Below, one piece after another: positions 8,296 through 17,167 of a stretch of 31,354 bases of DNA (its first letter is position 1; every line of letters starts with the position of its first letter). The DNA is from a virus. The stretch covers positions 1-31,354 of IMG/VR virus record IMGVR_UViG_3300042520_002218; one strand, given 5' to 3'. A model generated the notes under the pieces. The model saw only the letters and a list, made by a program, of their open reading frames with translations. It did no database searches and was not told the origin of the DNA. The position numbers were made by a program, and so were the translations under genes.

Positions 8296-9658
8296 TTTCT
8301 TTAATCCTCGCTATGTCACCATTCATCTGACAGCAAATATAACCACCGTCTTCCATTCCGGGACCATGCCTAGCTACTAGAGGTACTATTTTCTTGTTTC
8401 CATTTCTTGGGCCATCATCGGCTATCTCTTCGGCTGATTTATCTTTGAAGATGGAGATAGATGTTGCAACCCAAACTAACCTATCAGATCCAGCTATTGT
8501 GTCTATAGTTTCTTTAGTGATTCCGTCACGATTAAGTTGAACGAAACACAGGCAAGAACAATCATGCTCGACTACAAAATTATGTAGCTGAATCATCTGA
8601 AAGCCCAAAACCTGATGTTCTGCTAAAGCATTTGATATACCCTCAGTTGATGTTAGTTTAAGATAGTCATATATGATTAAACAATCATTTGTTCTTCCGT
8701 TTGACTGAAAACCGACATCTTTTAGAATCCATCTTCTAGCTATCGCCAACATCTCTGGAAAAGGTTTACCAGTTATATTAATATGCTTGCATTTAGTAGA
8801 TTTCAAAACTTCAGCAGCTTTAAGCACATCTTGTTTAGATTTTGGGTCTCTGACAAACCTTCCAGAAGCTATTTCATTAATTGGAACTCCAGAAATATTC
8901 GCCAGCATTCTATTTCTATTATCTTCTTCAGACATTTCAGTATCTAATATTAATACTGGTATTTGTAATTCCGAAGATAAGTGTAATGCTATAGATTGAC
9001 CCAAAAGAGATTTACCCTGCTTACTTCTGGCAGCTACAAGGTCTATACACTTACGACGTAAACCTCCACCTATCGATGAATCCCAAGATGGAAAGTTAGT
9101 TGGAAGTCCAATACTTGGCTTATCATCACTCATCAAATGAGCTATGTAAGCATCTATATCCTCTCCAACACCTTTTGGTCTAAAATCATCCTGTTTGGTA
9201 TATAATAATGATGCATCTTGTATTGGGGTTTCTACAAGGCCCATTATTTCTGATATAGACTCATCACCATTAATAGATGATAAACTTTTCCATGATTCCC
9301 TTATGGTGTTTTGTAAATGTCGGCCAAATTGTAGTCTTCGTATCTTTTTAGCATGGAGCTTAACAGAATTGACATCTACAGGAGTTTCCATTATTCCATG
9401 TATATGTTTTAATACCTCCTGTTTTTCTACATACTCTCCAAGAGATAGAGCATGACCTGCTGACAAAACAGAGACAAAATCTACCTTATCCGACTTTGAT
9501 AAAATATCCTTTACACACTTATATAGAACCTTATTGTAATCTACACTAAATGTATCTTCTTCTAGTAATGCCTCTATATCTAAGTAACAATCTAATCCAT
9601 ATCTGCAAATACCAGCTAATACTGCTCGTTCACTAGCTATATTAACAAGTTCACTCAT
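8216..9658 (-). CDS. Replicative DnaB-like DNA helicase
   Basis: This 480-residue helicase unwinds the fork as a hexamer. The N-terminal domain (residues 1-110) starts ASERAVLAGICRYG, as in DnaB. The RecA-like motor has PSWDSSIGGGLRRK, Walker A ARSKQGKS (210-217, K216), the catalytic Glu in LDTEMSEED (E241) and Walker B CLIIYDYLKL (326-335). FVQLNRDG is the DnaB QLNR block. The C-terminus is acidic (SEEEVEDEDT), possibly a protein-contact tail. Its start overlaps the small zinc-finger gene by four bases and it is followed directly by the primase. Confidence 0.93.
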   Translation of the reverse strand: MSELVNIASERAVLAGICRYGLDCYLDIEALLEEDTFSVDYNKVLYKCVKDILSKSDKVDFVSVLSAGHALSLGEYVEKQEVLKHIHGIMETPVDVNSVKLHAKKIRRLQFGRHLQNTIRESWKSLSSINGDESISEIMGLVETPIQDASLLYTKQDDFRPKGVGEDIDAYIAHLMSDDKPSIGLPTNFPSWDSSIGGGLRRKCIDLVAARSKQGKSLLGQSIALHLSSELQIPVLILDTEMSEEDNRNRMLANISGVPINEIASGRFVRDPKSKQDVLKAAEVLKSTKCKHINITGKPFPEMLAIARRWILKDVGFQSNGRTNDCLIIYDYLKLTSTEGISNALAEHQVLGFQMIQLHNFVVEHDCSCLCFVQLNRDGITKETIDTIAGSDRLVWVATSISIFKDKSAEEIADDGPRNGNKKIVPLVARHGPGMEDGGYICCQMNGDIARIKEIGPVRINRRDFPENSPSEEEVEDEDT

Positions 9659-10005
9659 CTTTTAAACCTTTTCGCTGCACATCTATCGCAGGTAAAATTT
9701 TCCCTAGCTAAATCTGGATGAACTTCAAATGTTTTTTTACAGCCAGAACAGGACATAGATCTCATTTTAAATGGTTTTCTGGATCTTGCTGTTGGAGTAA
9801 CATTGTCATTAACCTTATCATATCCCGGAATCTTATCTTCTTCATAACCCTTCATTGATTCAAACAAGTTTTGTCTCTTGTTGGTTTCGACTGGTTTTAC
9901 TTCTTCTGCTTCTGTTTGTCCACCAGATAAAATATTGACAACATCAAGTACAGCATCCCAATCTTTTTCTTTTATGGCTAAAGCCAATTTATCAATTACG
10001 TTCAT
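9655..10005 (-). CDS. Small protein with C-terminal zinc ribbon
   Basis: The 116-residue product has a helical N-terminus (IDKLALAIKEKDWDAVLDVV), an acidic, low-complexity middle and a C-terminal zinc ribbon, SCSGCKKTFEVHP then FTCDRCAAKRFKR. Two CxxC knuckles about 20 residues apart suit a zinc-bound nucleic-acid or protein contact. The start ATG is preceded by GAGGA at a good distance. It lies directly before the helicase, so it could be a helicase-loading or ssDNA-related accessory factor. That role is inference from position only. Confidence 0.7.
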   Translation of the reverse strand: MNVIDKLALAIKEKDWDAVLDVVNILSGGQTEAEEVKPVETNKRQNLFESMKGYEEDKIPGYDKVNDNVTPTARSRKPFKMRSMSCSGCKKTFEVHPDLARENFTCDRCAAKRFKR

Positions 10006-10483
10006 ACGATTTCCTCTTAGCTAAATTTTCCATGACATCTGCCATTTTACTAACGCTGTAAATTTTGTCTTTACTTTGGGCCATAATCGAGGTAAAATAT
10101 ATTCTGGCTCTCTCTACCTTTGTGCCAAAAGTATCCTGCTCTATAGCAGCCTGTCTTCTTACCTCATATTTCATCCAGTTATCAAACTGTTTCCAAGATT
10201 TTGCCACCATTCTGTTTATGATCTCTTCACACCACAAGATCTTAGGAAATATTTTATCACAACTTTTTCTTAAGAATAAACAGTAAGAATGCAATTTAAA
10301 AGCATAAGCACTAGCTTCTTCAGAAGTCAAACTGATAATATCCTCATGAGTTAAATCCAATATCGACTGCACTATTGGATCAAATTTACAATCAGGAATT
10401 AACGCTTCTTCACAATATTTATCAACATATAAGCATAGTTCATCTAATCCCTTGATATCGTCGAATCTATTATCTGCTTCCAT
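9992..10483 (-). CDS. Uncharacterised helical protein in the replication cluster
   Basis: This 163-residue protein is predicted to be mostly alpha helix and soluble, with no signal or membrane segment. It starts MEADNRFDDIKGLDELCLYV at ATG 10483, with GAGGA upstream, and overlaps the nuclease gene by 40 bases. The second half is rich in charged helices (WCEEIINRMVAKSWKQFDNW). I do not recognise the family. It lies between a recombinase/nuclease pair and the helicase, where phages often encode a helicase loader or mediator, but no AAA+ motif is present. Confidence 0.65.
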   Translation of the reverse strand: MEADNRFDDIKGLDELCLYVDKYCEEALIPDCKFDPIVQSILDLTHEDIISLTSEEASAYAFKLHSYCLFLRKSCDKIFPKILWCEEIINRMVAKSWKQFDNWMKYEVRRQAAIEQDTFGTKVERARIYFTSIMAQSKDKIYSVSKMADVMENLAKRKSYERN

Positions 10484-10866
10484 TTATCTTCCTCGTTATA
10501 TGGTAGTACTGCAAAAGATATATTGTTGATTCTTGCCCACTCAGCTTTATCTTTATCTGCTCGTAACGCAGAATAAAAGTCAGCCTTAGTTTTATGAAAG
10601 AAAGATACAAATTCGTAATGCTGTCTACCATGGACCTCGACTATCAGAGGTATTCCCGGTATAAAAATATCAGCATACAGACAATTAGATTTAAATCTTT
10701 TTGATCCGGGGAGAGTTATTTCCTCGTATATAGGGAAACCCGGAAAGACTTCATATAAAAGAGAAAGTGCAGCCTGATGGGGTGCTGACTTATTCCTATC
10801 GGATCTCTTTTTGAATTTGGCAAGATTTAATTTGTGCTCTCTCCCATCAAATCCAGTCACTATCAA
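10444..10866 (-). CDS. Vsr/DUF559-like PD-(D/E)XK endonuclease
   Basis: The 140-residue product resembles small Vsr-fold nucleases. The core is LYADIFIP (D66), then PLIVEVHGRQHYEF with E77, H79 and H83, then RADKDKAEWARINNISFAVL (D104, K107), the order of D, ExDG-x-x-H and D-x-x-K seen in DUF559 and in Vsr-like homing endonucleases. The start appears to be non-AUG: TTG 10866 overlaps the recombinase stop, with GTG 10860 as an alternative. It could be a structure- or mismatch-specific nuclease of the recombination module, or a free-standing homing endonuclease. The sequence does not decide this. Confidence 0.7.
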   Translation of the reverse strand: MIVTGFDGREHKLNLAKFKKRSDRNKSAPHQAALSLLYEVFPGFPIYEEITLPGSKRFKSNCLYADIFIPGIPLIVEVHGRQHYEFVSFFHKTKADFYSALRADKDKAEWARINNISFAVLPYNEEDKWKQIIDSTISRD

Positions 10867-11876
10867 GCTAACACCGATTTAATTTCTTGTTCGAGTTTTG
10901 AGAAATATTCAGGATTACTTGCAAATGCCTCATATAGATTTGCCGCACCTTGAAACTTCTGATCACCAGTTATAGATGGACATGAAAACCATGCCCCAGC
11001 CTTATCTATAACGCCAAAAGCTTCTCCCAATTCCATTAACTCTTTTATTGAGTCAATACCTCTACCAAATCGCACATAAGAAGTTATAACACTCCCAGCA
11101 GATCCATTACCCGAACAGTCAATCTCTGCTGAGATTTTTATACCAACCTTATTTTCGCCTTCCATCCAATCTTCAGTCTTAACTATATCGATACGGTTAG
11201 AAGCCTGATATTGAATAAAAGTTCCACTATCGGCAACATTCTTCTTCCCATAGCCACTAGTATTTGTAATATAGTGGGTGATCAATATGAGGGAAATTTT
11301 ATTTGCCGAAACCTTCTGTAGAATCTTTTTGCCCCAATGAGTAATTGTCTTTGGGAGATTAGCACGAAGAGTTCCTGAAATTTCTGCGTCCATTTCACTT
11401 CTCGGTAAAAGAGAAGATATGGAGTCGAGAACTATGACCGCCCCTTTGTTCGCTGGGTCTTTGATAATCGATTCTATGATAGTAAACACATCTTCTGCCG
11501 CTAGAGCTTCCTGATCTTCGTCTGGCCCTATAACACTCAACAGGTCTTGATCTAAACCATTAATACCTGAGAGGTTGTAATTTCTTAGGCGGCATTCTGT
11601 GTCAACATAAAATCCTTTTTTCCCAATCTTTTGAGCATTCGCCAAAATTTGAAGGCAAATCGTGCTTTTCCCAGATTTTGGCAAGCCAGAAAGAACAGTC
11701 CAAGTACCTTCTAGAATTCCACCACCAAGACCATTATCAAAAGAAATACTTACAGGAATAGACTTAAGGTTATTATTCCTACTGAATATTTCGGCTCCTG
11801 TCCTAATGACATTCCCATACTTCTTTATAATCACAGCCATATTTGATGATGTAACTTCTTCTTTCTTCTTAGCCAC
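10863..11876 (-). CDS. RecA/UvsX-type recombinase
   Basis: This 337-residue protein should form filaments on ssDNA and catalyse strand exchange for recombination-dependent replication and repair. Walker A is LSGLPKSGKST (62-72), the catalytic Glu region is GFYVDTECR, and Walker B is GAVIVLDSISSLLP (D151). The L2-like region carries GTFIQYQASNRIDIV. The C-terminal half is diverged from bacterial RecA, as in phage UvsX proteins. The start is GTG 11876, preceded by GGGGGAT, and its first G is the last base of the previous gene's TAG stop. It lies next to the nuclease, helicase and primase genes. Confidence 0.9.
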   Translation of the reverse strand: MAKKKEEVTSSNMAVIIKKYGNVIRTGAEIFSRNNNLKSIPVSISFDNGLGGGILEGTWTVLSGLPKSGKSTICLQILANAQKIGKKGFYVDTECRLRNYNLSGINGLDQDLLSVIGPDEDQEALAAEDVFTIIESIIKDPANKGAVIVLDSISSLLPRSEMDAEISGTLRANLPKTITHWGKKILQKVSANKISLILITHYITNTSGYGKKNVADSGTFIQYQASNRIDIVKTEDWMEGENKVGIKISAEIDCSGNGSAGSVITSYVRFGRGIDSIKELMELGEAFGVIDKAGAWFSCPSITGDQKFQGAANLYEAFASNPEYFSKLEQEIKSVLA

Positions 11877-12283
11877 TATAGATCCCCCAGTTTATTTTTC
11901 TTTCCGAACGCTTCTCTTGGTTTATTAAATTCAACCTTGCTTTTTTCTATAACTTTTTCTTTATCGGTTTTCGCTAGATGAATCCTTTCGACTATTTTAA
12001 TATAGGCCGGATTTGTTACCGATAAAGCTTTACTTTCCTTGAATGCTGATATCAGCGTTGATATTGAATATGTCTTTAAGAGCTTATTGATATTTATCAA
12101 TTGTCCGACATATTGTCCCTTGAATTTTTTATTCAACCACAATTCTTGAGGAACGGCATTTTTATCATACTCACCGCGTCTCTGAAAAATTAATTCACAA
12201 AGATAGTTCGGTGCAGTTATATATCCCTCTTTGTATAAAGACTTAAACGGTCTAGCTTCGCTCTGGTCGTATCTTTTGGACAT
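11876..12283 (-). CDS. Uncharacterised basic protein upstream of the recombinase
   Basis: The frame is open to 12322, but ATG 12283 is chosen because AAGG lies about ten bases upstream and the overlap with the HTH gene is shorter. The 135-residue product starts MSKRYDQSEARPFKSLYKEG and is basic. The centre (FKGQYVGQLININKLLKTYS) looks helical and the C-terminus is Lys-rich (KSKVEFNKPREAFGKKNK). No known domain is recognised. Position next to RecA suggests a recombination mediator or DNA-binding factor, but there is no sequence proof. Confidence 0.62.
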   Translation of the reverse strand: MSKRYDQSEARPFKSLYKEGYITAPNYLCELIFQRRGEYDKNAVPQELWLNKKFKGQYVGQLININKLLKTYSISTLISAFKESKALSVTNPAYIKIVERIHLAKTDKEKVIEKSKVEFNKPREAFGKKNKLGDL

Positions 12284-12629
12284 GTTTTTGTAGCCTTGGT
12301 GACATTTTTTGTCTCGTAGCATCCCCTAACTCAGATGCTGACTCAGTCATTACAACAACACCCTTACGTTTATTTTTCACCATAAGGTCATCAACTCTTG
12401 GCACTGTTGCTTCTTGAACTTTTACAAGTCTTTCTAGTTCGATCTTTTTCTTCTCAGCTTCTTCCTCGGCCTTTTTTCTTCTTTCCAAAAGTTTTAAGTA
12501 TCTATTTACATACACAACTTTAACGTCTAAAGTTCTTGCAATTTCTTTTGCGGTTTTATGTGTATGACCCTCTATGTAAAATTTCTCTACAATACTTAGT
12601 GGTTTTGGTGGAATTGCTTTTGCCATCAT
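12252..12629 (-). CDS. Helix-turn-helix protein with coiled coil
   Basis: The 125-residue product has an N-terminal helix-turn-helix: HKTAKEIARTLDVKVVYVNR (residues 21-40). This is followed by a long charged helix (LERRKKAEEEAEKKKIELE), probably a coiled coil for dimerisation. The C-terminal third is basic. The start has AGGAAGG upstream and overlaps the previous stop. It may be a transcription regulator of this unit or a DNA-binding packaging/replication factor. The sequence supports DNA binding but not the target. Confidence 0.65.
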   Translation of the reverse strand: MMAKAIPPKPLSIVEKFYIEGHTHKTAKEIARTLDVKVVYVNRYLKLLERRKKAEEEAEKKKIELERLVKVQEATVPRVDDLMVKNKRKGVVVMTESASELGDATRQKMSPRLQKHVQKIRPERS

Positions 12630-12949
12630 CCTTCCTCTATATATTTAATCTTTTGCTTAAGTGTCATCTTATTGATTTCGTCAATTTCTCTTTTCTTTTT
12701 CTTCTTAGCTGTCTTTCCAGACTTATCATCCTCTTCCTGAATTTTTGCTCCCATTTTCTTGGTATTTCTTTCTGCGAGTTGTCCTAGAGTTGTTGCCTCT
12801 CTAGCCACGAACCCTATACAAGCAGAAATTAATCTCTCTAGCTTGTTTTTACCACAATCATCACATTTCTTTTTAGGAGCATCTTTTATATTCTGGAAAA
12901 TTTCGCTCTCTTTTCCGCATGATCCACACTTATACTCATATATTGGCAT
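12626..12949 (-). CDS. FmdB-type zinc-ribbon protein
   Basis: The 107-residue protein begins MPIYEYKCGSCGKESEIFQ and continues PKKKCDDCGKNKLERLIS, the diagnostic start of FmdB-family zinc ribbons with two CxxC pairs (C8/C11 and C29/C32). In bacteria this family is annotated as regulatory, and it is common in phages with unknown function. The C-terminus is a Lys-rich helix (KSGKTAKKKKKREIDE). It overlaps the HTH gene by four bases, so the two are probably co-translated. Confidence 0.8.
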   Translation of the reverse strand: MPIYEYKCGSCGKESEIFQNIKDAPKKKCDDCGKNKLERLISACIGFVAREATTLGQLAERNTKKMGAKIQEEDDKSGKTAKKKKKREIDEINKMTLKQKIKYIEEG

Positions 12950-12950
12950 A

Positions 12951-13151
12951 TTAAACTCTGTGTTTATCTTTTTCCACTAAATCATATTCCATTATATAGC
13001 AATCTTCTGATTTAATGTCTTTGTGTTTATTCTTTCTAAGAAACTGAATCAATGCAATCTTTGCATTTTTTAAGGACGTATATAATCCAAGCTTATTTGT
13101 CCTATGGATTATCAAGGTTCCGTCCGTCTTGAAAAGTTTGAAAATTCTCAT
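12951..13151 (-). CDS. Uncharacterised 66-residue protein
   Basis: A short frame starts at ATG 13151 with AGG seven bases upstream, and ends one base before the FmdB-type start. It overlaps the PhoH gene end by 50 bases. The product starts MRIFKLFKTDGTLIIHRTNK and is basic with a mixed alpha/beta pattern (LYTSLKNAKIALIQFLRK). No family is recognised. The ribosome site and perfect fit between neighbours support a real gene. Confidence 0.6.
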   Translation of the reverse strand: MRIFKLFKTDGTLIIHRTNKLGLYTSLKNAKIALIQFLRKNKHKDIKSEDCYIMEYDLVEKDKHRV

Positions 13152-13785
13152 TGTTTAGCCTTTTCATTATTGGGCCTATGATGGCGTTTCTTACGATGTC
13201 ACCTGATGTAAATTTAATAGTGCCGACATCGAACATACCTTCAAGTGCTTTATAACAGAAACTTAGCCCATCTCTCTCTGCGAATTTTAGGTCTGTTTGG
13301 TCTGGATCACCATTAATAACCATTTTACATTTTCGACCTATACGAGATATCACTAGTCTGATTTGTTCTATAGTACAGTTTTGTGCTTCATCCAAAATAA
13401 AGAAGCAGTTGTGCATATTTCTGCCTCTAAGAAATTCTGGAGGACATATCTCTATAATACCCTCAAGTATCATTCTATCAACGGTAGTTTTACCCAACCA
13501 TTTATTAAATTCATCAAGCAAAGGCATCATATATGGAGTGCATTTCTCCAACATACTTCCCTTTAAAAATCCAATACCATTTCCTGATTCAACTATTGGC
13601 CTACTTATTACTATCTTAGTTATTTCATTAGCAAGGATCTTTTCACAAGCTAAGGCTGCAGGTATTGCTGTTTTAGAAGTCCCAGCTGGACCTATAGCTA
13701 TCGTGATTTGATTTTCAGCTATCAGACGAATATACTCTTCTTGTTTTTTGTTCCAAGGAGTAAATTTCTTTTGATCTTTTGCCAT
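13102..13785 (-). CDS. PhoH-like ATPase
   Basis: The 227-residue protein is a PhoH-family P-loop ATPase, common in marine and freshwater phages and probably linked to RNA handling, though its role is not settled. Walker A is IAIGPAGTSKTAIPAAL (about residues 30-46). The family blocks KIVISRPIVESGNGIGFLKG, FLRGRNMHN, Walker B FILDEAQNCT and MVINGDPDQTDL are all present. The length matches the single-domain form. AGGATAAAA precedes the start ATG, and two bases separate it from the NrdA stop. Confidence 0.92.
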   Translation of the reverse strand: MAKDQKKFTPWNKKQEEYIRLIAENQITIAIGPAGTSKTAIPAALACEKILANEITKIVISRPIVESGNGIGFLKGSMLEKCTPYMMPLLDEFNKWLGKTTVDRMILEGIIEICPPEFLRGRNMHNCFFILDEAQNCTIEQIRLVISRIGRKCKMVINGDPDQTDLKFAERDGLSFCYKALEGMFDVGTIKFTSGDIVRNAIIGPIMKRLNNENFQTFQDGRNLDNP

Positions 13786-13787
13786 TT

Positions 13788-15425
13788 TTATCCTTCACAA
13801 GATTTGCATTCTAAAATGCTACGAGTTAGCTCTTGACTTGGGTTATAGCCGCGTTGATAATAAAAACCTTTAATACCATTCTCCCAACCATATATTAGTA
13901 GTTGACTAACATCTTTCGGTGGAGTTTTTGGAGAAATCATGAGATTCAGACTTTGACCCTGATCAATGTATTTTTGCCTTTGTATAGCTTGTATTACTAT
14001 CTCTTTCTGGGAAATTTCCCCAAAAGTCTTAAATACTTCTTTATCATGGTCAGATAAAAAGGAAAGATGCTGTACTGAGCCGCCATGTTCCAATATAGAG
14101 GCCCACGTTTGTGGGGTATCCTCATTCAGTTCTTTAAGTTTTATCTTTAGGTATGGATTTTTGTAGGTATGATTACCCTTTGATAATCTCTTAACGAAGT
14201 AATTACTATTCAGAGCCTCAATACCTTGGGAAATTTGTCCCAAAATAGCTGAGTTTGACGTAGTTGGAGCAACAGCCATTCTGGTTGCCATTCTCTGGCC
14301 TGTACCAACCATCAATTCTGGTTCACCAAATTTTTCGGCCAATTCAATACTTGCTAATAGAGTCTGCTCATTGATGTATTTAAATATTTCAGTATTCAGG
14401 AATTTGGCCTGCATACTTTCAAAAGCTATATTTTTAGACTGCAAATATGAATGCCACCCTAAAACTCCCAAACCTATTGCTCTTTGGCGTTTCGCAAAAT
14501 TATGGGCGGATTTTAAGAACTTAATCGATTCTGTTTTTTCTACATATTCAGTAGTAACAGTATCGAGAAAATATGTTAGTACTTTAATTAGATCTGTGTT
14601 TTTCCATTCATCATAATGTAGTAAGTTTGCAGAAGATAGTACGCATACGTAAGATTCGTCTTCTTCCAAAGACAGCATTATTTCATTGCAAAGATTACTA
14701 GAATAAATTTTCTTATTATGTTTCTTGTAAACTTCTGGTGCATTATTATTTGCATTATCAGTAAAAACAAGATAAGGATATCCAGACTCAAATCTCTTCT
14801 TTATGATCTGACTCCAAATTTTTAGCTTATCTTTGTCTTTATTTTTTAGATCATTCATCCATTTGTCTGATATGCAGACTCCTATAGATAAATCCTGTAT
14901 TGGATTCCCGATACTTTTGATTCTTAGAAATTCGAGAATGTCCGGATGATCAACAGGCAAATAAGCCGCCATAGACCCTCTACGAATCGATGACTGAGAT
15001 ATGACCGAGGTAATCTTGTCAAACAATTCCATGAAGTGTACGGGGCCACTAGACTCGCCACCAGTCGAAATTTTGGCCCCTCTAGGTCTCAACTCACCAA
15101 AATAAGCTGAAGTGCCAGCACCATATTTCGTCATTGACGCAATTTCTGCCATCTTAGACAAAATACTATCCATATTGTCTTTTATTAGGCTTGAATTACA
15201 AGACGCAGGAAGTCCCCTGTTTGTTCCATAATTTGCCCATACTGGACTAGATAAGCCTATCCATCCCTTAAGGATATAATCTTCTATTTTATCAGCATAT
15301 CCTTCTATACCCAAATGTTTTTCAGCAGTTTCAGCTATCTGCCTAATTCTTTCTTCTACTGTTTGTCCTTCTGCTAGATAACCTTTAGATAGGAAACTTC
15401 TGGATTTTTCATTTAGCCATGTCAT
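13788..15425 (-). CDS. nrdA: Ribonucleotide reductase, class I alpha subunit
   Basis: The 545-residue subunit reduces ribonucleotides to deoxyribonucleotides. Key residues are C76 (PASCNS) and C261 (YVCVLSSANL), the redox pair; N244, C246 and E248 in SNLCNEI, the catalytic site; and Y522/Y523 (GFYYQRG), the radical-transfer tyrosines. C540 and C543 near the end form the C-terminal shuttle pair. The N-terminus starts almost at the catalytic barrel, so the ATP-cone activity-control domain is missing, and dATP inhibition through it is not expected. The start overlaps the beta-subunit stop as ATGA. Confidence 0.94.
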   Translation of the reverse strand: MTWLNEKSRSFLSKGYLAEGQTVEERIRQIAETAEKHLGIEGYADKIEDYILKGWIGLSSPVWANYGTNRGLPASCNSSLIKDNMDSILSKMAEIASMTKYGAGTSAYFGELRPRGAKISTGGESSGPVHFMELFDKITSVISQSSIRRGSMAAYLPVDHPDILEFLRIKSIGNPIQDLSIGVCISDKWMNDLKNKDKDKLKIWSQIIKKRFESGYPYLVFTDNANNNAPEVYKKHNKKIYSSNLCNEIMLSLEEDESYVCVLSSANLLHYDEWKNTDLIKVLTYFLDTVTTEYVEKTESIKFLKSAHNFAKRQRAIGLGVLGWHSYLQSKNIAFESMQAKFLNTEIFKYINEQTLLASIELAEKFGEPELMVGTGQRMATRMAVAPTTSNSAILGQISQGIEALNSNYFVKRLSKGNHTYKNPYLKIKLKELNEDTPQTWASILEHGGSVQHLSFLSDHDKEVFKTFGEISQKEIVIQAIQRQKYIDQGQSLNLMISPKTPPKDVSQLLIYGWENGIKGFYYQRGYNPSQELTRSILECKSCEG

Positions 15426-16393
15426 ATTAAGTCATTCTCGTCTACGAATAAATTGCGTTGATAATCTGTTGGTCGTTGATGGAAAAAGTCTGTTGAATTA
15501 TTGGCCAATATTTCTTCATTCATCCATTCAAAGTCTCTTTCAACTTCTTCTTTTACTACGAATAATTGATTATAGCCAATATCACGAAGCGAATTGTTGA
15601 TTCTTGACTGAATAAAACCCTTGATAATATCAGAAGAAATCCTAGTACCCACATAACCGGAAAGCATCCAATCCACTATTTTACACTCAGCCTTATAAGC
15701 TTCTTGAGCTTCGTGTAAAATTTTATCTTCAAGGTCTTTGTCAAATAATTCTGGATATTCTTTCTTTATGGTATTAATTAATTTGATACCAACTTTACTA
15801 TGTAATAATTCTTCATTCTTTGTATATGTGATTTGTTGTGTTGTATCTTTTAATACGTTTTTATATCTACCAAACCACAACATAATGTAGAATTGGGAAA
15901 ATAATGATACGTTTTCAACAAAGAGAGTGAACAATATAAGTGCATAAATATACTGTTTCTTGCTGTCTTTGTAGAATTTATGATTGTATTTCTTTAGGTA
16001 GTTTACCCTGCCCTTGATACAATCAAGCTGCAAATTCTCAAGGAAGATATCTTCAATTCCGAGAACTTCTAATAATCGCAGATATGCGTTTGAGTGGATT
16101 ACTTCTGAGGCACCAAGCACAACACCCAAGTCAGATAGACTCGGGTGTGGTAGATTATCTCCAAGTTTCGTCCAGAAGGTTTTTACAGCTACTTCAATTT
16201 GAGCAATAGCAGACAATGTGCGTACTACTATCTCTCTTTCTTCTTCGTTCAGTACAACCTTAAAATCCTGAATATCACTACTAAAACTAAATTCTTCGTC
16301 AGTCCAGAATCCAGCATGCATCGCTCTAATAAAATCTTTTGCCCATGGGTAATTGTCTGGTTTTCTTGAAATCTGCTCGTCAAAAATACCCAT
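15422..16393 (-). CDS. nrdB: Ribonucleotide reductase, class I beta subunit
   Basis: The 323-residue subunit holds the metal centre that makes the radical for NrdA. Proposed ligands are E67 (AIAQIEVAV), E97 and H100 (GASEVIHSNAY), E160 (LFVENVSLF), and E195 and H198 (NEELLHSK). Y104 is four residues after H100, as is Y122 after H118 in E. coli, so a tyrosyl radical is possible. The first ligand position is Glu where E. coli has Asp84. AGGAAAAGTAT precedes the ATG. It is directly coupled to nrdA. Confidence 0.93.
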   Translation of the reverse strand: MGIFDEQISRKPDNYPWAKDFIRAMHAGFWTDEEFSFSSDIQDFKVVLNEEEREIVVRTLSAIAQIEVAVKTFWTKLGDNLPHPSLSDLGVVLGASEVIHSNAYLRLLEVLGIEDIFLENLQLDCIKGRVNYLKKYNHKFYKDSKKQYIYALILFTLFVENVSLFSQFYIMLWFGRYKNVLKDTTQQITYTKNEELLHSKVGIKLINTIKKEYPELFDKDLEDKILHEAQEAYKAECKIVDWMLSGYVGTRISSDIIKGFIQSRINNSLRDIGYNQLFVVKEEVERDFEWMNEEILANNSTDFFHQRPTDYQRNLFVDENDLI

Positions 16394-16426
16394 ATACTTT
16401 TCCTTTTTTAAGTGCTGTGCTTATAT

Positions 16427-17167
16427 CTATACGCTGATAAGTGAGACTTGTCGTTTTAGTTCACTCACTATCTTTTGTCTATCGCAATCGTACCAACCAG
16501 CAGATAATAGACTATTTATTTCGACAACTTTCAGCGAGCCATTTTTAAGCCTACATATGTCTAAAGTCCACATTGGAGCAGGCTCTTGTAGGTCGGCGAG
16601 AACGGTTTCTGCGAATTTTTCGATTTCGGGTGTAACCTCTTCTATAGTAGGAGGATAGGGTGATCCCGTCAAGATTACCATGTCAGAAATGACAAATCGC
16701 CACTCGGCCACAATTTCCTTCAGAGGAGCCATTAATATAAGTTCTTCCGGGAAGAGAATCGGAAGATCGTATTTTATATCCTCATATTTGCCACCACTCA
16801 TTGATTTATATCCATTATTATCTTTAATGAATATATTATCATACTTTATGCTCTGAATTAAAAGATGGAAAGTTCCAGCTTCACAAAACATATGAGGGTT
16901 ATTGAGTGCATTTAGTCCAAGCTGAGGTAGATACTTATTGCAGTCATAGACCTTATCGTAGAGCCAAGTTATTGCTCTCGGCATCGTTTTAGTGATTCTT
17001 CTCCCAATAGGAATTGAACCACGAAATAAAAATGGACCGGATACTTCTTGTGAAAATATCGGCCCATCTATTGACGATTCGCATGTTATTATGTCAAATT
17101 CAGAATGTAGTACATCATAATCTTCAGGAAAAACTTCTGTCTGATATACTAGCTTATAATCTTTCAT
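16427..17167 (-). CDS. ATP-grasp protein (R2K/DUF4343-like)
   Basis: The product is 246 residues from ATG 17167. The frame is open further to 17299, but that extension lies over a separate zinc-ribbon gene in another frame, so the shorter start is chosen; GGGAAAGA lies upstream. The C-terminal half has EWRFVISD, MWTLDICRLKNGSLKVVEIN and SAGWYDCD, the pattern of ATP-grasp enzymes (metal-binding D and VEIN), closest in my reading to the R2K/DUF4343 group. These enzymes join a carboxylate to an amine or thiol using ATP. The substrate is unknown. It is next to nucleotide genes and a Cys-rich small protein. Confidence 0.72.
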   Translation of the reverse strand: MKDYKLVYQTEVFPEDYDVLHSEFDIITCESSIDGPIFSQEVSGPFLFRGSIPIGRRITKTMPRAITWLYDKVYDCNKYLPQLGLNALNNPHMFCEAGTFHLLIQSIKYDNIFIKDNNGYKSMSGGKYEDIKYDLPILFPEELILMAPLKEIVAEWRFVISDMVILTGSPYPPTIEEVTPEIEKFAETVLADLQEPAPMWTLDICRLKNGSLKVVEINSLLSAGWYDCDRQKIVSELKRQVSLISV

